Shown here piece by piece: positions 24,454 to 36,000 of a DNA stretch of 36,860 nucleotides (the stretch's first letter is position 1; each line of letters opens with the position of its first letter). Source of the DNA: Planctomycetota bacterium (GTDB taxonomy: Bacteria > Planctomycetota > Phycisphaerae > WQYP01); contig JAJZJL010000039.1 in NCBI GenBank assembly GCA_021810145.1, positions 1 to 36,860 of the forward strand, in the 5' to 3' direction. The notes under the pieces are model-generated. The model saw only the letters and a program-made list of their open reading frames with translations. It did no database searches and was not told where the DNA came from. The translations under genes and the position numbers were made by a program.

Positions 24454-25251
24454 TCACCATGGAAACAAGCCGCTCTGCGTGTGCACCAGACCCCAAGATA
24501 TCCCCCAGCCGGGCTGGCCGCCTGAGAGTGAACCAGATCCCGACAACTGCGTTGTAAGGGACCAGTTGTTTCCCAAATTGCATATTGCCCCTGCCTGCAA
24601 GCCCACACTGAGGTTGCCGTAATTACCCAAGTTACCATTTACACCGCCGGTGATGCGAATCGGCCCGCCTGGCAGCGGTACTGGGTACCACCACGTACCC
24701 GAGAGCCCACCCGTCGGTGGATAGGCTGGCCAAAGACTTCCTGACGGAGGCGGTGAAGGCGGGGGGGAACCAACGATTCCCGGTGGGAGGCTAACCATCC
24801 CGCTCGGATCCACCTTGCCCACCGGATTGGATTCCACAAACTGATACGTATTGGCCCCGTTGATGTTGAGCGGGAGCCAGCGGCATTCGCCTGCAGTATA
24901 TGCTTCTTCTATCCCGCGAAATCCCGCCGAGGCCGAAGGCCGAGGTTGCGCCTCTGCGCCGGGATAACCGGCGGGGTCCTGGTTGACCCAGCGGCCAAGG
25001 GATGGGTCGTAATTTCTGTTGCGGGAATAATACAATCCCGTCACTGGATCCAGCGTCATGCCTACACCGGTAGGCAATGAACAATGATCAACGAACAAAA
25101 ACCGGGTTTCACCGCTACGAGACAAAGACTCAAAGGCATCGACAGATTCCGCAGATTCCGCAGATTTATTTACCACTGGGGCGGCGGAGGAACGCGGAGG
25201 ACGTCGTGTCATCGCGTCGTTGTGGTAATATTTCTCATTGCGTGCGACCAT
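24454..25251 (-). CDS. orphan RHS C-terminal cassette (RHS end motif plus Gly-rich tip)
   Basis: This 265-residue protein lacks the RHS shell and holds only its end. It has GMTLDPVTGLYYSRNRNYD, then SLGRWVNQDPAGY, then GANTYQFVESNPVGKVDPSG, the conserved boundary in front of variable RHS tips. A Pro-rich linker and a Gly/Ser-rich tip with ITGG, SGSGSLSGG and ISWG motifs follow, similar to the tip of the giant RHS protein in this window. A 33-codon insertion splits the boundary motif. The N-terminal about 50 residues (TRRPPRSSAAP, SAESAESVD) look unrelated to RHS. The start is uncertain (weak GGAAT site). It may be a silent or displaced tip, or a small secreted protein in its own right. Confidence 0.7.
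   Translation of the reverse strand: MVARNEKYYHNDAMTRRPPRSSAAPVVNKSAESAESVDAFESLSRSGETRFLFVDHCSLPTGVGMTLDPVTGLYYSRNRNYDPSLGRWVNQDPAGYPGAEAQPRPSASAGFRGIEEAYTAGECRWLPLNINGANTYQFVESNPVGKVDPSGMVSLPPGIVGSPPPSPPPSGSLWPAYPPTGGLSGTWWYPVPLPGGPIRITGGVNGNLGNYGNLSVGLQAGAICNLGNNWSLTTQLSGSGSLSGGQPGWGISWGLVHTQSGLFPW
24865..24963 (-). repeat. 99-bp in-frame insertion inside the RHS boundary motif
   Basis: In the giant RHS protein DPLHY is directly followed by INGANTYQF. In the orphan, 33 extra codons lie between DPAGY and INGANTYQF. The inserted DNA includes GGCC-GAA-GGCC. At its edge is a CGCCGG/CCGGCG inverted repeat (24957-24962 and 24968-24973). The length is an exact multiple of three. It resembles protein-coding palindromic elements such as those of Rickettsia; that analogy is inference. 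Confidence 0.6.
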
Positions 25252-25313
25252 GAGCTATTCCGCTAAATGCCGGTTACTCCGATGCGCAAATTCTAACCCG
25301 CACAACACTGGAT

Positions 25314-25513
25314 GCAAAACGATTTTGGAGCAACGCCAATTATGCGGCCTGACTGGCGATGGTCTTCAAATTTTGCCGAAATGCCGAGCGGGGCTTTCAA
25401 GGGCTCAACGGATCGGAACGGATTGCGGATATACTGGCCGAAATCGAACTTGAAAATGGAGTAAAAAAACAGGCCGCCTGATTTTGCCAATCCACAACAT
25501 TTGACAGTATCTC
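25314..25513 (+). pseudogene. scar of an IS256-type (mutator) element, transposase C-terminus and end
   Basis: On the plus strand a frame broken by one TGA (25350-25352) gives KRFWSNANYAA, then AERGFQGLNGSERIADIL and ENGVKKQAA before a stop at 25481. The spacing is like the C-terminus of IS256-type transposases. Eleven bases later comes CCACAACATTTGACAGTATC, a typical look for the right end of that group. The rest of the element is missing. Assignment is from memory of the family, so it is moderate. The remainder of the gene-free stretch 25252-25793 shows nothing else I can support. Confidence 0.45.
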
Positions 25514-25793
25514 TGATCGGCGGCCGCATTGGCGACCGGTTGTTTGCGATGTTTTTGCACTTCACCATCCATGGTGAAACCAAGCATACCACCAATTACC
25601 CCATCGCGCCAGTGCCGTTATTGCGAATATTCGCCGCGGAGCAGTAAACAGTTACGCTAGAACCTGCGGGCAAACACCAACGCTACTGTTCGCCCTTCCC
25701 GCGTAAATGTGTCAAATCGCCGAATAGTATATTGCCGTACCCCCGCACCGGAAGCGATTAATTGTTTTCGCATCCTGATCTGCGCGAGCAGTT

Positions 25794-26783
25794 TTACTTC
25801 CCCCTGTCTTTGCGTTGTAGTATCGGGTCTTTGGTTGTCACCCAGCGAATGAAGCGCCGACGAAGCTTGAGGAATTTGATTTTACGAGAAACGTCTTTTG
25901 GCTTCACGTAGACGGAGTGGAGGGAATAACTGAAAATGCGAGCGACCGACGTCCGCATCCACGGCAGCCCCGAATTTGCCCTCAATCCGGACACGCGGTG
26001 GATCACGACAGGGGAGTGATTTGCCCGATTTCCGGTCTTGATCCATCCCGTTGTCTCCACATGTCCGTTCTTCCGGAGAATCAAGTCGACGTCGCGGATC
26101 GGGAATACCGCGCCAGCCTGAGCATTGAAGCCTATGTGCATTGAGTAGGCGGCTCCGGCGTGTAGCCAACCAATGTTAAGAATAGGCGACCGAAATGACT
26201 GGAAATGAATGTGGTCTGCAATCGCCATTTTTTCCTTGATAAAACTAAAGACGCGGAGAAACATTCGCGGCCGATCCGAGGTAGTGACCATAAACATTTC
26301 GCTACCCGCCAAATTCAGACGCTTGAGCATTATTTTCGTGAGCAGCCCGTACACAACAATCCCGCCGTGGACCGAATACAAAATTTTTCTAGGATGCGCG
26401 CCATCAACTAATGCTAAGAAGCCCCGCTTCCCGTCGAAGGTATAATAAGCGCAATCACCTTCCGGCAGCAGCAATACTACCGCGTGTGAGCTATCATTCC
26501 GAACCACCGTGGCTTGAATATATCCGCCAATGGCCGGAAACCGCCGTAATCCAGCCGGCGGCATTTTGGGGCCGTTCCCCATTGTGAACGTGAACCGTTT
26601 GTGAAATGATCCCTCCGATAAATCAAGTTTTGGATGTTCTGTTTCGAGGAGGCGCATTACGCGGCCAAAGGTCACCTCCGTCGGCACGTGCGCGGCGAAT
26701 CCAACCTGAGGTGCTAGCAGGACGACAACCGCCGCTGCCGCTAGCCATAGGCCCGATCTTCGAGTAGCAGGTTCCTGTGCCAC
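25794..26783 (-). CDS. RHS-linked secreted partner A
   Basis: This 329-residue exported protein of unknown family is encoded 29 bases after the stop of the giant RHS gene. A signal segment (LWLAAAAVVVLLAPQVGFAA) is followed by VTFGRVMRLLETEHPKLDLS, MPPAGLRRFPAIGGY, YYTFDGKRGFLALV and a basic end (LRRRFIRWVTT). These landmarks are shared with partner B and, more weakly, with the N-terminal half of partner C. The start is GTG at 26783 with GGAG eight bases upstream. The body is predicted beta-rich. Directly following the variable tip is where an immunity gene would lie in polymorphic toxin loci. Export would suit a periplasmic or surface partner instead. Confidence 0.72.
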   Translation of the reverse strand: MAQEPATRRSGLWLAAAAVVVLLAPQVGFAAHVPTEVTFGRVMRLLETEHPKLDLSEGSFHKRFTFTMGNGPKMPPAGLRRFPAIGGYIQATVVRNDSSHAVVLLLPEGDCAYYTFDGKRGFLALVDGAHPRKILYSVHGGIVVYGLLTKIMLKRLNLAGSEMFMVTTSDRPRMFLRVFSFIKEKMAIADHIHFQSFRSPILNIGWLHAGAAYSMHIGFNAQAGAVFPIRDVDLILRKNGHVETTGWIKTGNRANHSPVVIHRVSGLRANSGLPWMRTSVARIFSYSLHSVYVKPKDVSRKIKFLKLRRRFIRWVTTKDPILQRKDRGK

Positions 26784-26812
26784 AAATTATACTCCACAAC
26801 GATGTTATTCCG

Positions 26813-27074
26813 TTACCAGGAAACCACGAACCCTATTGAACCACCGGTGGGGCGGAAACCGTGTCCATGCGGGAACGAATAGCTCCCCGAACCTCCAATA
26901 TAGCAGCCCAAGCTGTAATTGGGGCCAAGCCATGGCGGAAGGGGAAATGTTATGACGACTGAACCGCTCGCTGAACCATGTCCCTTATCACCAACTCCAC
27001 CGGTCCCTGTTATGTGAACGGGTGCTGGGGGAATTTGCGAAGGGGGTGGTGTGGGAGGAGCTGCCACGTTCCCC
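26813..27074 (-). other. variable tip domain of the giant RHS protein
   Basis: After the conserved DPWG boundary the protein continues with a linker (PPTPPPSQIPPAP). A domain of about 65 residues rich in Gly and Ser follows (VHITGTGGVGDKG, SGSVVITFPLPPW, GGSGSYSFPHG), ending in IGFVVSW. Alternating hydrophobic residues and a terminal Trp suggest a beta hairpin or barrel rather than a known toxin enzyme. A related domain ends the orphan cassette at 24454-25251. No nuclease or deaminase motif was seen. Confidence 0.55.
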
Positions 27075-30000
27075 CACGGATCCACATTCCCCACCGGATT
27101 GCTCATCACAAACTGATACGTATTGGCACCGTTGATGTAATGCAACGGATCCTGCGAGATGAATCTGCCGAGGGTTGCGCTGTATTCCCGATGATCAAAA
27201 TGATACAGCCCCGTAATTGGATCCTGCCTTCCACCCTGATACATGTATTGCCAACTGTAGGCGTCGGATTGCGCCGTCCATGTTGACGATAGAACCGTGA
27301 CCGTGCCATAAGAGGAATAGGTAAATCGTTCTTCCACGCCCCACGTCTGCGTCGTGCTGTTGTAGCCGATTAAAGATGTCACATCATAATTCGTATTATA
27401 CGTGGTATAGATACGGTCATTAGCCTGCAATGTTCCATTGCTGTAAGTATCACGCAACACCATGGCGTTGACATATTTTTCTGACCAGACATATTGATAT
27501 TGCGTATTACTGTTGGCAGTGCCATTCCAGCGTTCTTCAATCACCTGTTCCTGATTGGAATAGTACAGATATTTCGTCGTCCCCGCCGCAACACCATTGC
27601 CGCCGGCAGGATAGGTTTCACTGACACGGTATCCCCGCGCATCATACGTGTACTGCGCGATCACCGTGCCGGAGGCGTTTTTCACTTCCACCAACTGATT
27701 CCACGCATTATACACATACGTATTACCGTTCTGATCAGTGGTCATGTTGCCGTTGTTATCATACGTCGGCGTCGTTGAGCCGGAGATGGATGTTATCTGG
27801 TTCTGGGTGTTCGTCGTTTCCGTCTGCGTGGTGCCGTTGGTCGTGACGGATGACCAGTTGCCTTGGGCATCCAACGTCCAGCTTTGGCTGGCGGAACCGC
27901 CGAGGGTGCTGCTGGCAAGACGATTGAGTTGGTCATACGTAAACGTTTGCGAATACGCGGAATCCAGCAGATTGTTCTCTGCGGTAACGTTGGAGTTGTT
28001 GTCATAAGAATATGTGAAATTATCCACGGATATGCCAGTGGAAGTATCGATCCAATTCTGATCGACAACTCTGCCGAATTGGTCCAACCCCACATACTGA
28101 TCTCCACCGGAGCCGATGGAACCGGCGCTGCCGAGGTACGTCAAGTTGATGCCCGTCTGCGGATGGTTTCTCGCCACGATGGTGGACAGGCCCAGATATG
28201 AATATTGCTCCAATACTTGTCCGGAATCGCCGGAATTTGCACCGTCGACGATGGAATCCAATCTGCCGATGGCATTATCCAATGCGGCGTTCAGGTTAGT
28301 GCCTGAATAGTTGTAATCAATGGTACGCCCGTTCGGATAGACCATGCTTGCCAACCTCGAACCGTTCGATGGACTGGTATAAGTATACTCCACATAAGGT
28401 GTCGTAGAAACGTCGACTGCGCCGGAGACGGCCTGATACTGAAACGCCAACTGGCCCAGCCCGTTGTAGATGTTTTCCACCTGATTGACAATCTGCGTGC
28501 CGGCCGTGTCGGCATAGCTGGTGTACAGATACGCCAAGCCTTGGGCATTGTACGCAGTATCGATTCTACGCACGCCGCCATCAACGCCAGCACCCAAAGT
28601 GGTGACCGTATCGCTGATTTCCCGCCCGGCGGTGTCGTAGGTGTATTGGTGCACGTTGCCGTTGCGATCGGTGGTCTGGATCACTTGGCCAAGGGCGTTG
28701 TATTCCTGTGAAACGGCGTCATTCAGCCCGTTGGACGGGTAAACGGTTTGATAGAGCAGGTCGTTGCTGGTGATGCTGCTGCCGGTGGCACCACTGACGC
28801 CATAAACGTAATCTGTGGTTTGATTACCGGTAGACGGGTCTTCCGCGGTCATACTGGTCTGGTCGCCGATGCCGTCAAAGGTGTACAGCGTGGTCTGATT
28901 TTGGTCGTTGGTGGGGTTGCCGCCGTTGACGGTGGGATCATAAGCGGCGATGGTTTCGGTGGTTTCACCCAGGCTGTTGTAGAAGTTGGCGGCAACATTG
29001 CCCATGGGGTCGGTGGTTTCATACACTTTCCCGGCGGCGTTGTAACTGGTAAGCGTGATCAGATCACCGGTGAACTTGGAATCATTTACCGATGCCGGTG
29101 CACTAGACGGGCGGGTCCATGGCGTGGCCGCACCGTTGGCACCCACCGGATTGGTGCCGGCATTGACGGTGGCGATCTGGCGGTCGGCGGCATCGTAATA
29201 AGTCGCCGAGTAATAGATTCTGGCACCGAGGCTGGAGTCGGAATTGGAGGCGGGTGTCACCGTCAGGCTGCCGTCGGCGTTGACTGCATCGGTGAATAAT
29301 GCACCTTCGGCACTTGTGCCGAGAATTGGATCAGTATTGAATCTCTGGGCGTGAACGGTTTCAATTAAATTGCCATCGCCGTCGTATCCGTAGGCGGTCT
29401 GACTGACGACGACATCATTGGATACCGATCCTGCGGCGGCATAGGTTAAATTGGTTGCTCCGCCGTTATTGACGGCTCCGCCGTCGGTGATATAGGTATC
29501 TATCAGTTCGCCGACACCGTTGTAGACATTCTGGGTGACTTGCCCGGTGGGGGCGACGGATTCGATGACATTGCCCCTTGGACCGTAGAAGGTGTAACTG
29601 GTTAACGCCGAGGTGGATATGGTGCCGGTGGCGGGATCCACGCTGTAGGTCTGGTCTTCATAATCCCGATTCTGGGAGTCGTATTCACTGGTACTGTAGC
29701 CGACCAATCCGGCGAGCACCGCTCCGGGTGCGGCGGAGGTCGCGGCAGCGATGGCATTGGCGATGGTGGTTGCTCCGCCGTTGAAGGTAAGCGTGGCCAA
29801 GGTGTTGCCAAGGTTATCCAGTGAGTGGACGGTAATGCTGGGGTAGGCATTGTTGGCGCTGGTGACCACCTGTCCGGAACTGTTAAGTGTCAGGCCGGTT
29901 TCCGTGGCGATCAGGCGGTCTTCAAAATCGTAGCTAAGCACGCTGACTTGTTGTGTGCCGGCGGTACTTCCGGCGGGATATTGGATTACTTCGGTAACGT

Positions 30001-33000
30001 TGGAATCACCGACACCGCCGTTGTCATACACATACGAAGTGACTTCGGTCATGTTGTTGCCGGTACCGGCGTTGGAGCCGACAAAATAAGTGGGTGTGCC
30101 GGAGGCATTGCTTACCGCATCATTGGTTCCCACCCAGACACTTACGGCACGACCCAGATTGTCATAAACGGTATCGGTAATCGTCCCGTTGGCGTCAATG
30201 ACCTGGTATTGCCGCCCATCGGCATCGTAACCGTAATAGGTGGCGTAGTAGTTGCCGTTGGGAGCCTGGCCGGAAAGTTGATTGGTTATTTGCGTGCCGC
30301 TGTAGGGATCATTGGGCGAGGTTCCCAAGTAGACAGAATTATTAATCGTGGCATAAGCATCGGACTCTACCTGCTGGCCACCGGCGTTATACAGGCTGCG
30401 CGTCAGCGATTGGATGGTGAATTGCGGACTGGAACTGCTGCCATTGCCGATGAGATTAAGGACGTTATCCGGGCCGGTGGTAGCGGCATTGCCTTGGATG
30501 AAGCTGGGCAATATTGGAATAACCGCCTGACCGATGCCACCACCCGTATAGCTGATCGGCGTATTGGCGCTGAACGTAATGGCTTCGTTGTAGGAACCCT
30601 CAAGGGTCTGGCCATTGGCGGAGTAGCTATAGGGAATTTCCGTGCGGGTCATGGTAATCGGTCCGGTGGTGGTCAGGGTGTTGTTTGATGTATCCAATAC
30701 CACACCGGAAAGCGTGAACATGGCATCTGCGGCGTCATCATAGACATAGAGTGTGACGTTGCCGCTGGGGGAAATCTGTTCGATGGTCCGACCCAAGGCA
30801 TCGACATAATCGGTGGTGGTTAAATTCAATCCGCCACCGGTGGGTGTAACCCAGCCGCTGGGCAGTTCCGGCACACCATATTGGTTGTAGCCATCGGAGC
30901 CGAAGGTCAGCGTTCCGCCCGGATACGTTCCGGTGTAATTGGCCAGATCGGAAAGATTGGCGGTGTTGACATCTTGCACGCTCTGAACGATCGCACCGGT
31001 GGCATTGTCATAAGCGGTATAGCTGATGGTGCCGTTGGCGGCCATGGTCCACACTACTTGGCCAAACTGGTTGTACACAGTTTGGGTGGTAGAGGCGATT
31101 CCGGAGCCGTTTTGGACGGCGGAGACCACAGGATTATTGGTGGTTTGGTCTTCAATCTGATTCGTGACTTGGCCACTGGAATTCGTTTGCCATGAATAAC
31201 TGTACGTGGTGGTTTCGGGAGTTGAGCCGCCGTTGGCGGAGCTTTGATACTGCGTATAGGAGGCTTCAGGATAGATTGTATTACCGCTGGAATCCACATG
31301 CTGGATGTAGGTGTACGAGTCCTGCTCAACGGGTGTGCCATCAGCGCCTTGCTGCACATAGTCCGCTTCGATGTTACCGGCTACACCACCCGGCGTGGTC
31401 GCGGTGGCTGTGGTCGAGGCATAGTAGGCCGTGCTGTCAATCAAACCCTGATTACTGTATACCAATCCTTCGGCGATACCTAGATCGGAATATTGCTGCA
31501 AGGCCGTTTCAATGGCCGATACCGTGGTGGCACCATCGAGAATTGAGGCGTTGAGATTGATCGCCGACGGGTTAATGGTCTCCAGCGTCTTTCCTTGACT
31601 GTTAAAGTTGTAGGCGGTAATCCAAACGTCACCATTAAGCGATGGATTGCCGACATCAACGGGATCGACGGTCATGGAGAGCATGACATCCCCATTGACG
31701 TTGGTGTACACAACATTCTCGCTGCCATCCTGCATTGTCACGGTGGTACGCATGAACCAGGTGTTATAATTATCACCAGCGGCCGAATTTGGATTCAAGT
31801 AGTAACTGAGACTCTGTGTGCCCAGGCCGCCGGTGGCCGCCGCCCCGCCCTGTGCGAAGGTTTCCAGCGTCGCCTCATGGTCGGCATCGTACTGAAAATA
31901 ATTATTGGCATAGGGTGCCACCTGCGCTGCGGTGGCGGAGAACGGATCGGAGAATGCCGCGGAGAGCCGCTGGAAGCTGGTGGTGTTAAATACGTACTGT
32001 AAGCCTCCGACATACCCAATTGGCGTCTCGCCGGAATTCAGCATGTCGCCGGGGGTATAGTAGCGATAGTAAGATTCCTGCAGGACGTTGCCGGTACCGT
32101 CTTCAATGGAAACCGTCTGCAAATCACCGGCGTTACCATATTGCATATTCCCGCTGTAGCTACCGTCATAATAGGTCAGGGCCATTTGGCGGTAAATGGT
32201 GGAGGACGTTTGCCCGGCGCGTTGGAGCGATTGCGTAATAAGTGATACCTTACCCGCATTAATCCCGCTGGTAATGTAAGTGTAGTTATACGTCTCAACA
32301 TCGCCGGCGGCATCGGTCTGGGTCACGCTGGATATTTGTCCGGATGAGGTGTAACTGAACGTCACCGTATTGCCGGTCGCATCCGTCATGGAAATTAACT
32401 GCCCCTGCAGATCGACGGGGGTGGAATTGCTGAAATCATAATACTGCAGCGTGGTGCCAATATCCGTAGCTAGAGTGTATGTACCGTTGTCGTTGTGGAT
32501 CAAGGTGTTGGTGGACACGGCTTGAGCCTGATACTGCCCCGTAGCCGTGTTGAAGTTAAATACATCTTGGTTGTAGGCACTGTTGACCAGCATAATATTG
32601 GGATTTGCGCTGGTGCCACCGCCAAGATATTCCAAATATCCCTGATTTTGGCTCGACCAGCCGTTGCCGTAGGCCGTATTCGGAGTAAAGACGGTCATAC
32701 TGGTCCAATTGAGGTTGACACCCCAATTGCCATCAAAGCCCGAGGAGGAAAGGCCCGGCGAGGTGATCTGAGGCGATCCATTATAGTAGCTTATCGGATT
32801 AGAAGTTCCTGCCGCAGGCGCACCGTATGGAGCGGGGCATTGACAGGGTGTGTAAGGAGGGTTCGTCGGCCCATTGTTGGTGTTATTCAAGGTAGGGACG
32901 TAGTGGCGGCCCGGCCCGCATTGTGGCTGCGGAGCCAATACTCCTCCTGTAACATAGCTGCCCGGATCTTGAGCATAGGGCAATGAAATGGCATTCGAGG

Positions 33001-36000
33001 AGGCACTGGTTGCCAATAGTCCGTCCACCGCTTGCAGATACGCCCCCGCAGCCGAGCCGGCGGCGATGGTGCCGGTGTTATATTCACTGGTCGGGATGCT
33101 CTGGCCCGAAGAAGTCAATAGATCGCCGACCTGATAGAGGCCGAAGGCTTCGGTCGTTGTGCCCAACGTACCGCCTTGGTAGCCCGCGGCGTAATCGTCC
33201 GGCTCATTGACATTGGTAATAACCGCACTGGAGTCATAGACCCAGGTCGCACCCGACGCGGAGGTCTCTTGAACCTTGAAATAATAGGTCGTGTTCGGAG
33301 AGAGCCCCTCCACCACATCATAATTACCCCTGGGTAGTACGGTACCGATGGTGGTAAAATTTACACCGTTTGTGGACTGTGAAATAGTATACGTGTCGCC
33401 GGATGTCATGGGCAGGCCATACCAGCCGAATACAACTTCTGTGGGCGAGATAGCCATAGCTGAACCCACAAAGGTCTGGGCCGTTCCAGCCACCGCGAAG
33501 GATCCCAAATCCACCACTTGCACCGTGCCGTTATTGACAAACGCCACACCCGTCTCCACAACAATGCCCTCGTTGCTTCCGGTGGCGGGAGAATTGGATT
33601 GGTTGAGCAGTATCGAGCCGTTATTGACCAGCGTAGCGCTGCTGCCGGAGGTGGTTTCAATCAAAGCTCCGCCTTGAACGGTGACACCGGAAGCAAGTGT
33701 CAACGTCACACCGTTGCCCAGCGAAAAGATGGCCGTGGATTCATCCCCCCATGAAATAGAACCCCACTGCTCCAGATTCAGCACGCCGCTGGAACCGGTG
33801 CCAATGCTGATACTGGAAGGAATGTTGAACACGATGTACTGCTCGTAGGTGTTCGCCGGTGAAATCACACTAAGCGTGCCGTCAATGTTTAACGCATTGA
33901 GCGTATAGCTGCCGCCGGTTATTTCGGCGATTCCGGTGCCGCTGGTCATGAACGTTGTGCCGGAATTAAAAGTGTAGCTGCCGCCCACAAAATCAACCGT
34001 GCCGCCATCGGCGTTAAACACCGTGGATTCAACGCCGCTGCCACTGTTGGCCTGCAACGTCATTCCCACCGGGACATCGACCGTACCACCGATGATCGAG
34101 CCTCCGATTAAAACCAGTGTCGGCCCGGTGGTAGCGGCGGTCAAGGTTAACGTATTGCCCGTATTGTTGAGCGTACCGGAAAGTTCCACCTGACCGCTGG
34201 TGTAATGAAGGGTGCCCATCGCACCGGTGGAAACATTGCCGCCCAAGTTGAGGGTGCCGCCGTCAATATTGATTGTGCTGCCGGTATTGCTCCATGCGCC
34301 GGTGAACGATATAGTTCCGTTATCGATGTCCAGTGTGACCCCGTTCGCCACCGTTACGCCTTCCAGCGTCACGCCGGAAGAATTACTGACTGCGGTCATG
34401 GCGATCACATCCCCGCTTAGGCCTATGGTTCCCCCGGTGATTGTCCCACCAGCCATCGTCCAGTTATTAAGCGTGGAGGCCGAAAGTGTGTTGTCGGTAT
34501 TGTCAAGCGTCCCGCTAAGTTCCACCTGGCCACTGGAATAATTCAGCGTGCCTAATGCAGCGACGGTAAAGGTACCTCCCAAGTTCAGAGTACCGCCGGC
34601 AGTCTCGATGGTACCCGCGTTGTTCCAAGCGTTTTCCAGAGCAACTGTGCCTCCATTGACGGCTATCGTCCCATCGTTAATCCAGTTGGCCGTTGAACTG
34701 CTCTCCAAGGCTACGGCACCGCTGTTAATACCAAGCGTTGAGCCCGATGCGACTGTGATACCTTCCAGCGTTGCGTTGTTGATCGCCAAATCAACCGATC
34801 CCGCTATTGTCAGGTTCTGTAATGTCAGCACGGAACCGGTCAAATCAACGCTTCCCGTGCCAGCGTCAATCGTTCCTCCTGTGATCGTCCCACCATCCAT
34901 ATTCCAAGTATTAAGCATCGGCGCGGAGAGCGTACTATCTATGTTGTTCAGCGTACCTTGTAAATTGACCTGGCCACCGGAGTTGATAATCGTACCGAAT
35001 CCTGCTGTGGCGAAATTCCCTCGGAGATTAAGTACACCGCCTTGGACATCCATCGCGCCGCCAACAACGCTCCATGAACCATTAGTCCCATTCCCCATGG
35101 TTACTGTGGCACCCGAACCGATTGCCACATTGTCACTAACGATCGTGGTCGCACCGTCTAAATTGAGGCTTTGGCCGGAAGTCAGGCTTAATCCCTGATC
35201 AAGGGTCACGCCGTTGAAAGTCGCACCATACGCCTGCAAGACACCGCCGGTTGTAAGTGACAGCGAGGTACTGGTGACGGAATTCTCAAATACGATTGTA
35301 TTGTCCGCCGCCGCGTTTATACTACCGGGGCCACTGACATTTATTCCGTTATCGAACGTTAAGGTTGAACCGGAATTGGCACTATCGGCATTTAGTTGCC
35401 CGGCGGCGTAGGAGCCGCTGGCCGGTGCCAGAACAATCTGACCATTACCCGATACAGTCTGGGAGTTGCCAGTGCTATCCACAAAATCAATCACGCCGCC
35501 AGCGTCGACCGTGATCGTTGCGCCTGATTGAAGTGCTAGTCCATTTTCGACGTAAAGCGTTGAGCCGGTGAACACTGTGACATTGGAACTTATGGTGGCC
35601 CCGTTGAGGGTATAGCCCATGCTGAAATGACTGAAACTCGCGGTTCCAGCCGAGCCATCCGTGCCGGCGACAGCGACCAGGCCCGCGAGATTGGTGCTAT
35701 TTGAAAACGACAGGGTCTGGGAACTTCCCACCTGCACCCAAGTCGTGCCATTGGTGCTGTAATAAGCGCTATAACTGCTTCCCTGCCGCTGGATTTGCAC
35801 CCACACCGGGGTCGATATTCCAGTTACTTCGGTGGAACTCATCGACCCACCATCGCTGGGCCGCCACTGAAAACTCACGCCTCCGGAGTTCACCAAAACA
35901 TCGGCAAAGGCAGCACTGGCATTCATTGAATCACGCAGCATGATGCCTTCGGACGCGGTTGAGTCGGTATTACCACCGATCTCGGCCGTAATTTGGCCGT

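Noticed and set aside
25293-25595. 100-codon minus-strand frame between the orphan RHS and partner A
   Set aside because: It is antisense to the better-supported transposase scar, Cys-rich without pattern, and has no ribosome site.
29825-30688. 287-codon open frame on the plus strand
   Set aside because: It lies wholly antisense to the RHS shell of the giant gene. The Gly/Val/Ile-rich product is the mirror of the repetitive Thr/Asn/Gly-rich coding strand, and it has no ribosome site or family motif.
34090-35042. regularly repeated units that might suggest a CRISPR-like array
   Set aside because: The repeats are long, diverged and in frame, and conserved at protein level; there are no short identical repeats or unique spacers.
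34548-35198. 216-codon open frame on the plus strand
   Set aside because: It is antisense to the beta-helix repeats. The Pro/Val/Ser-rich product is an artefact of the repeat composition.
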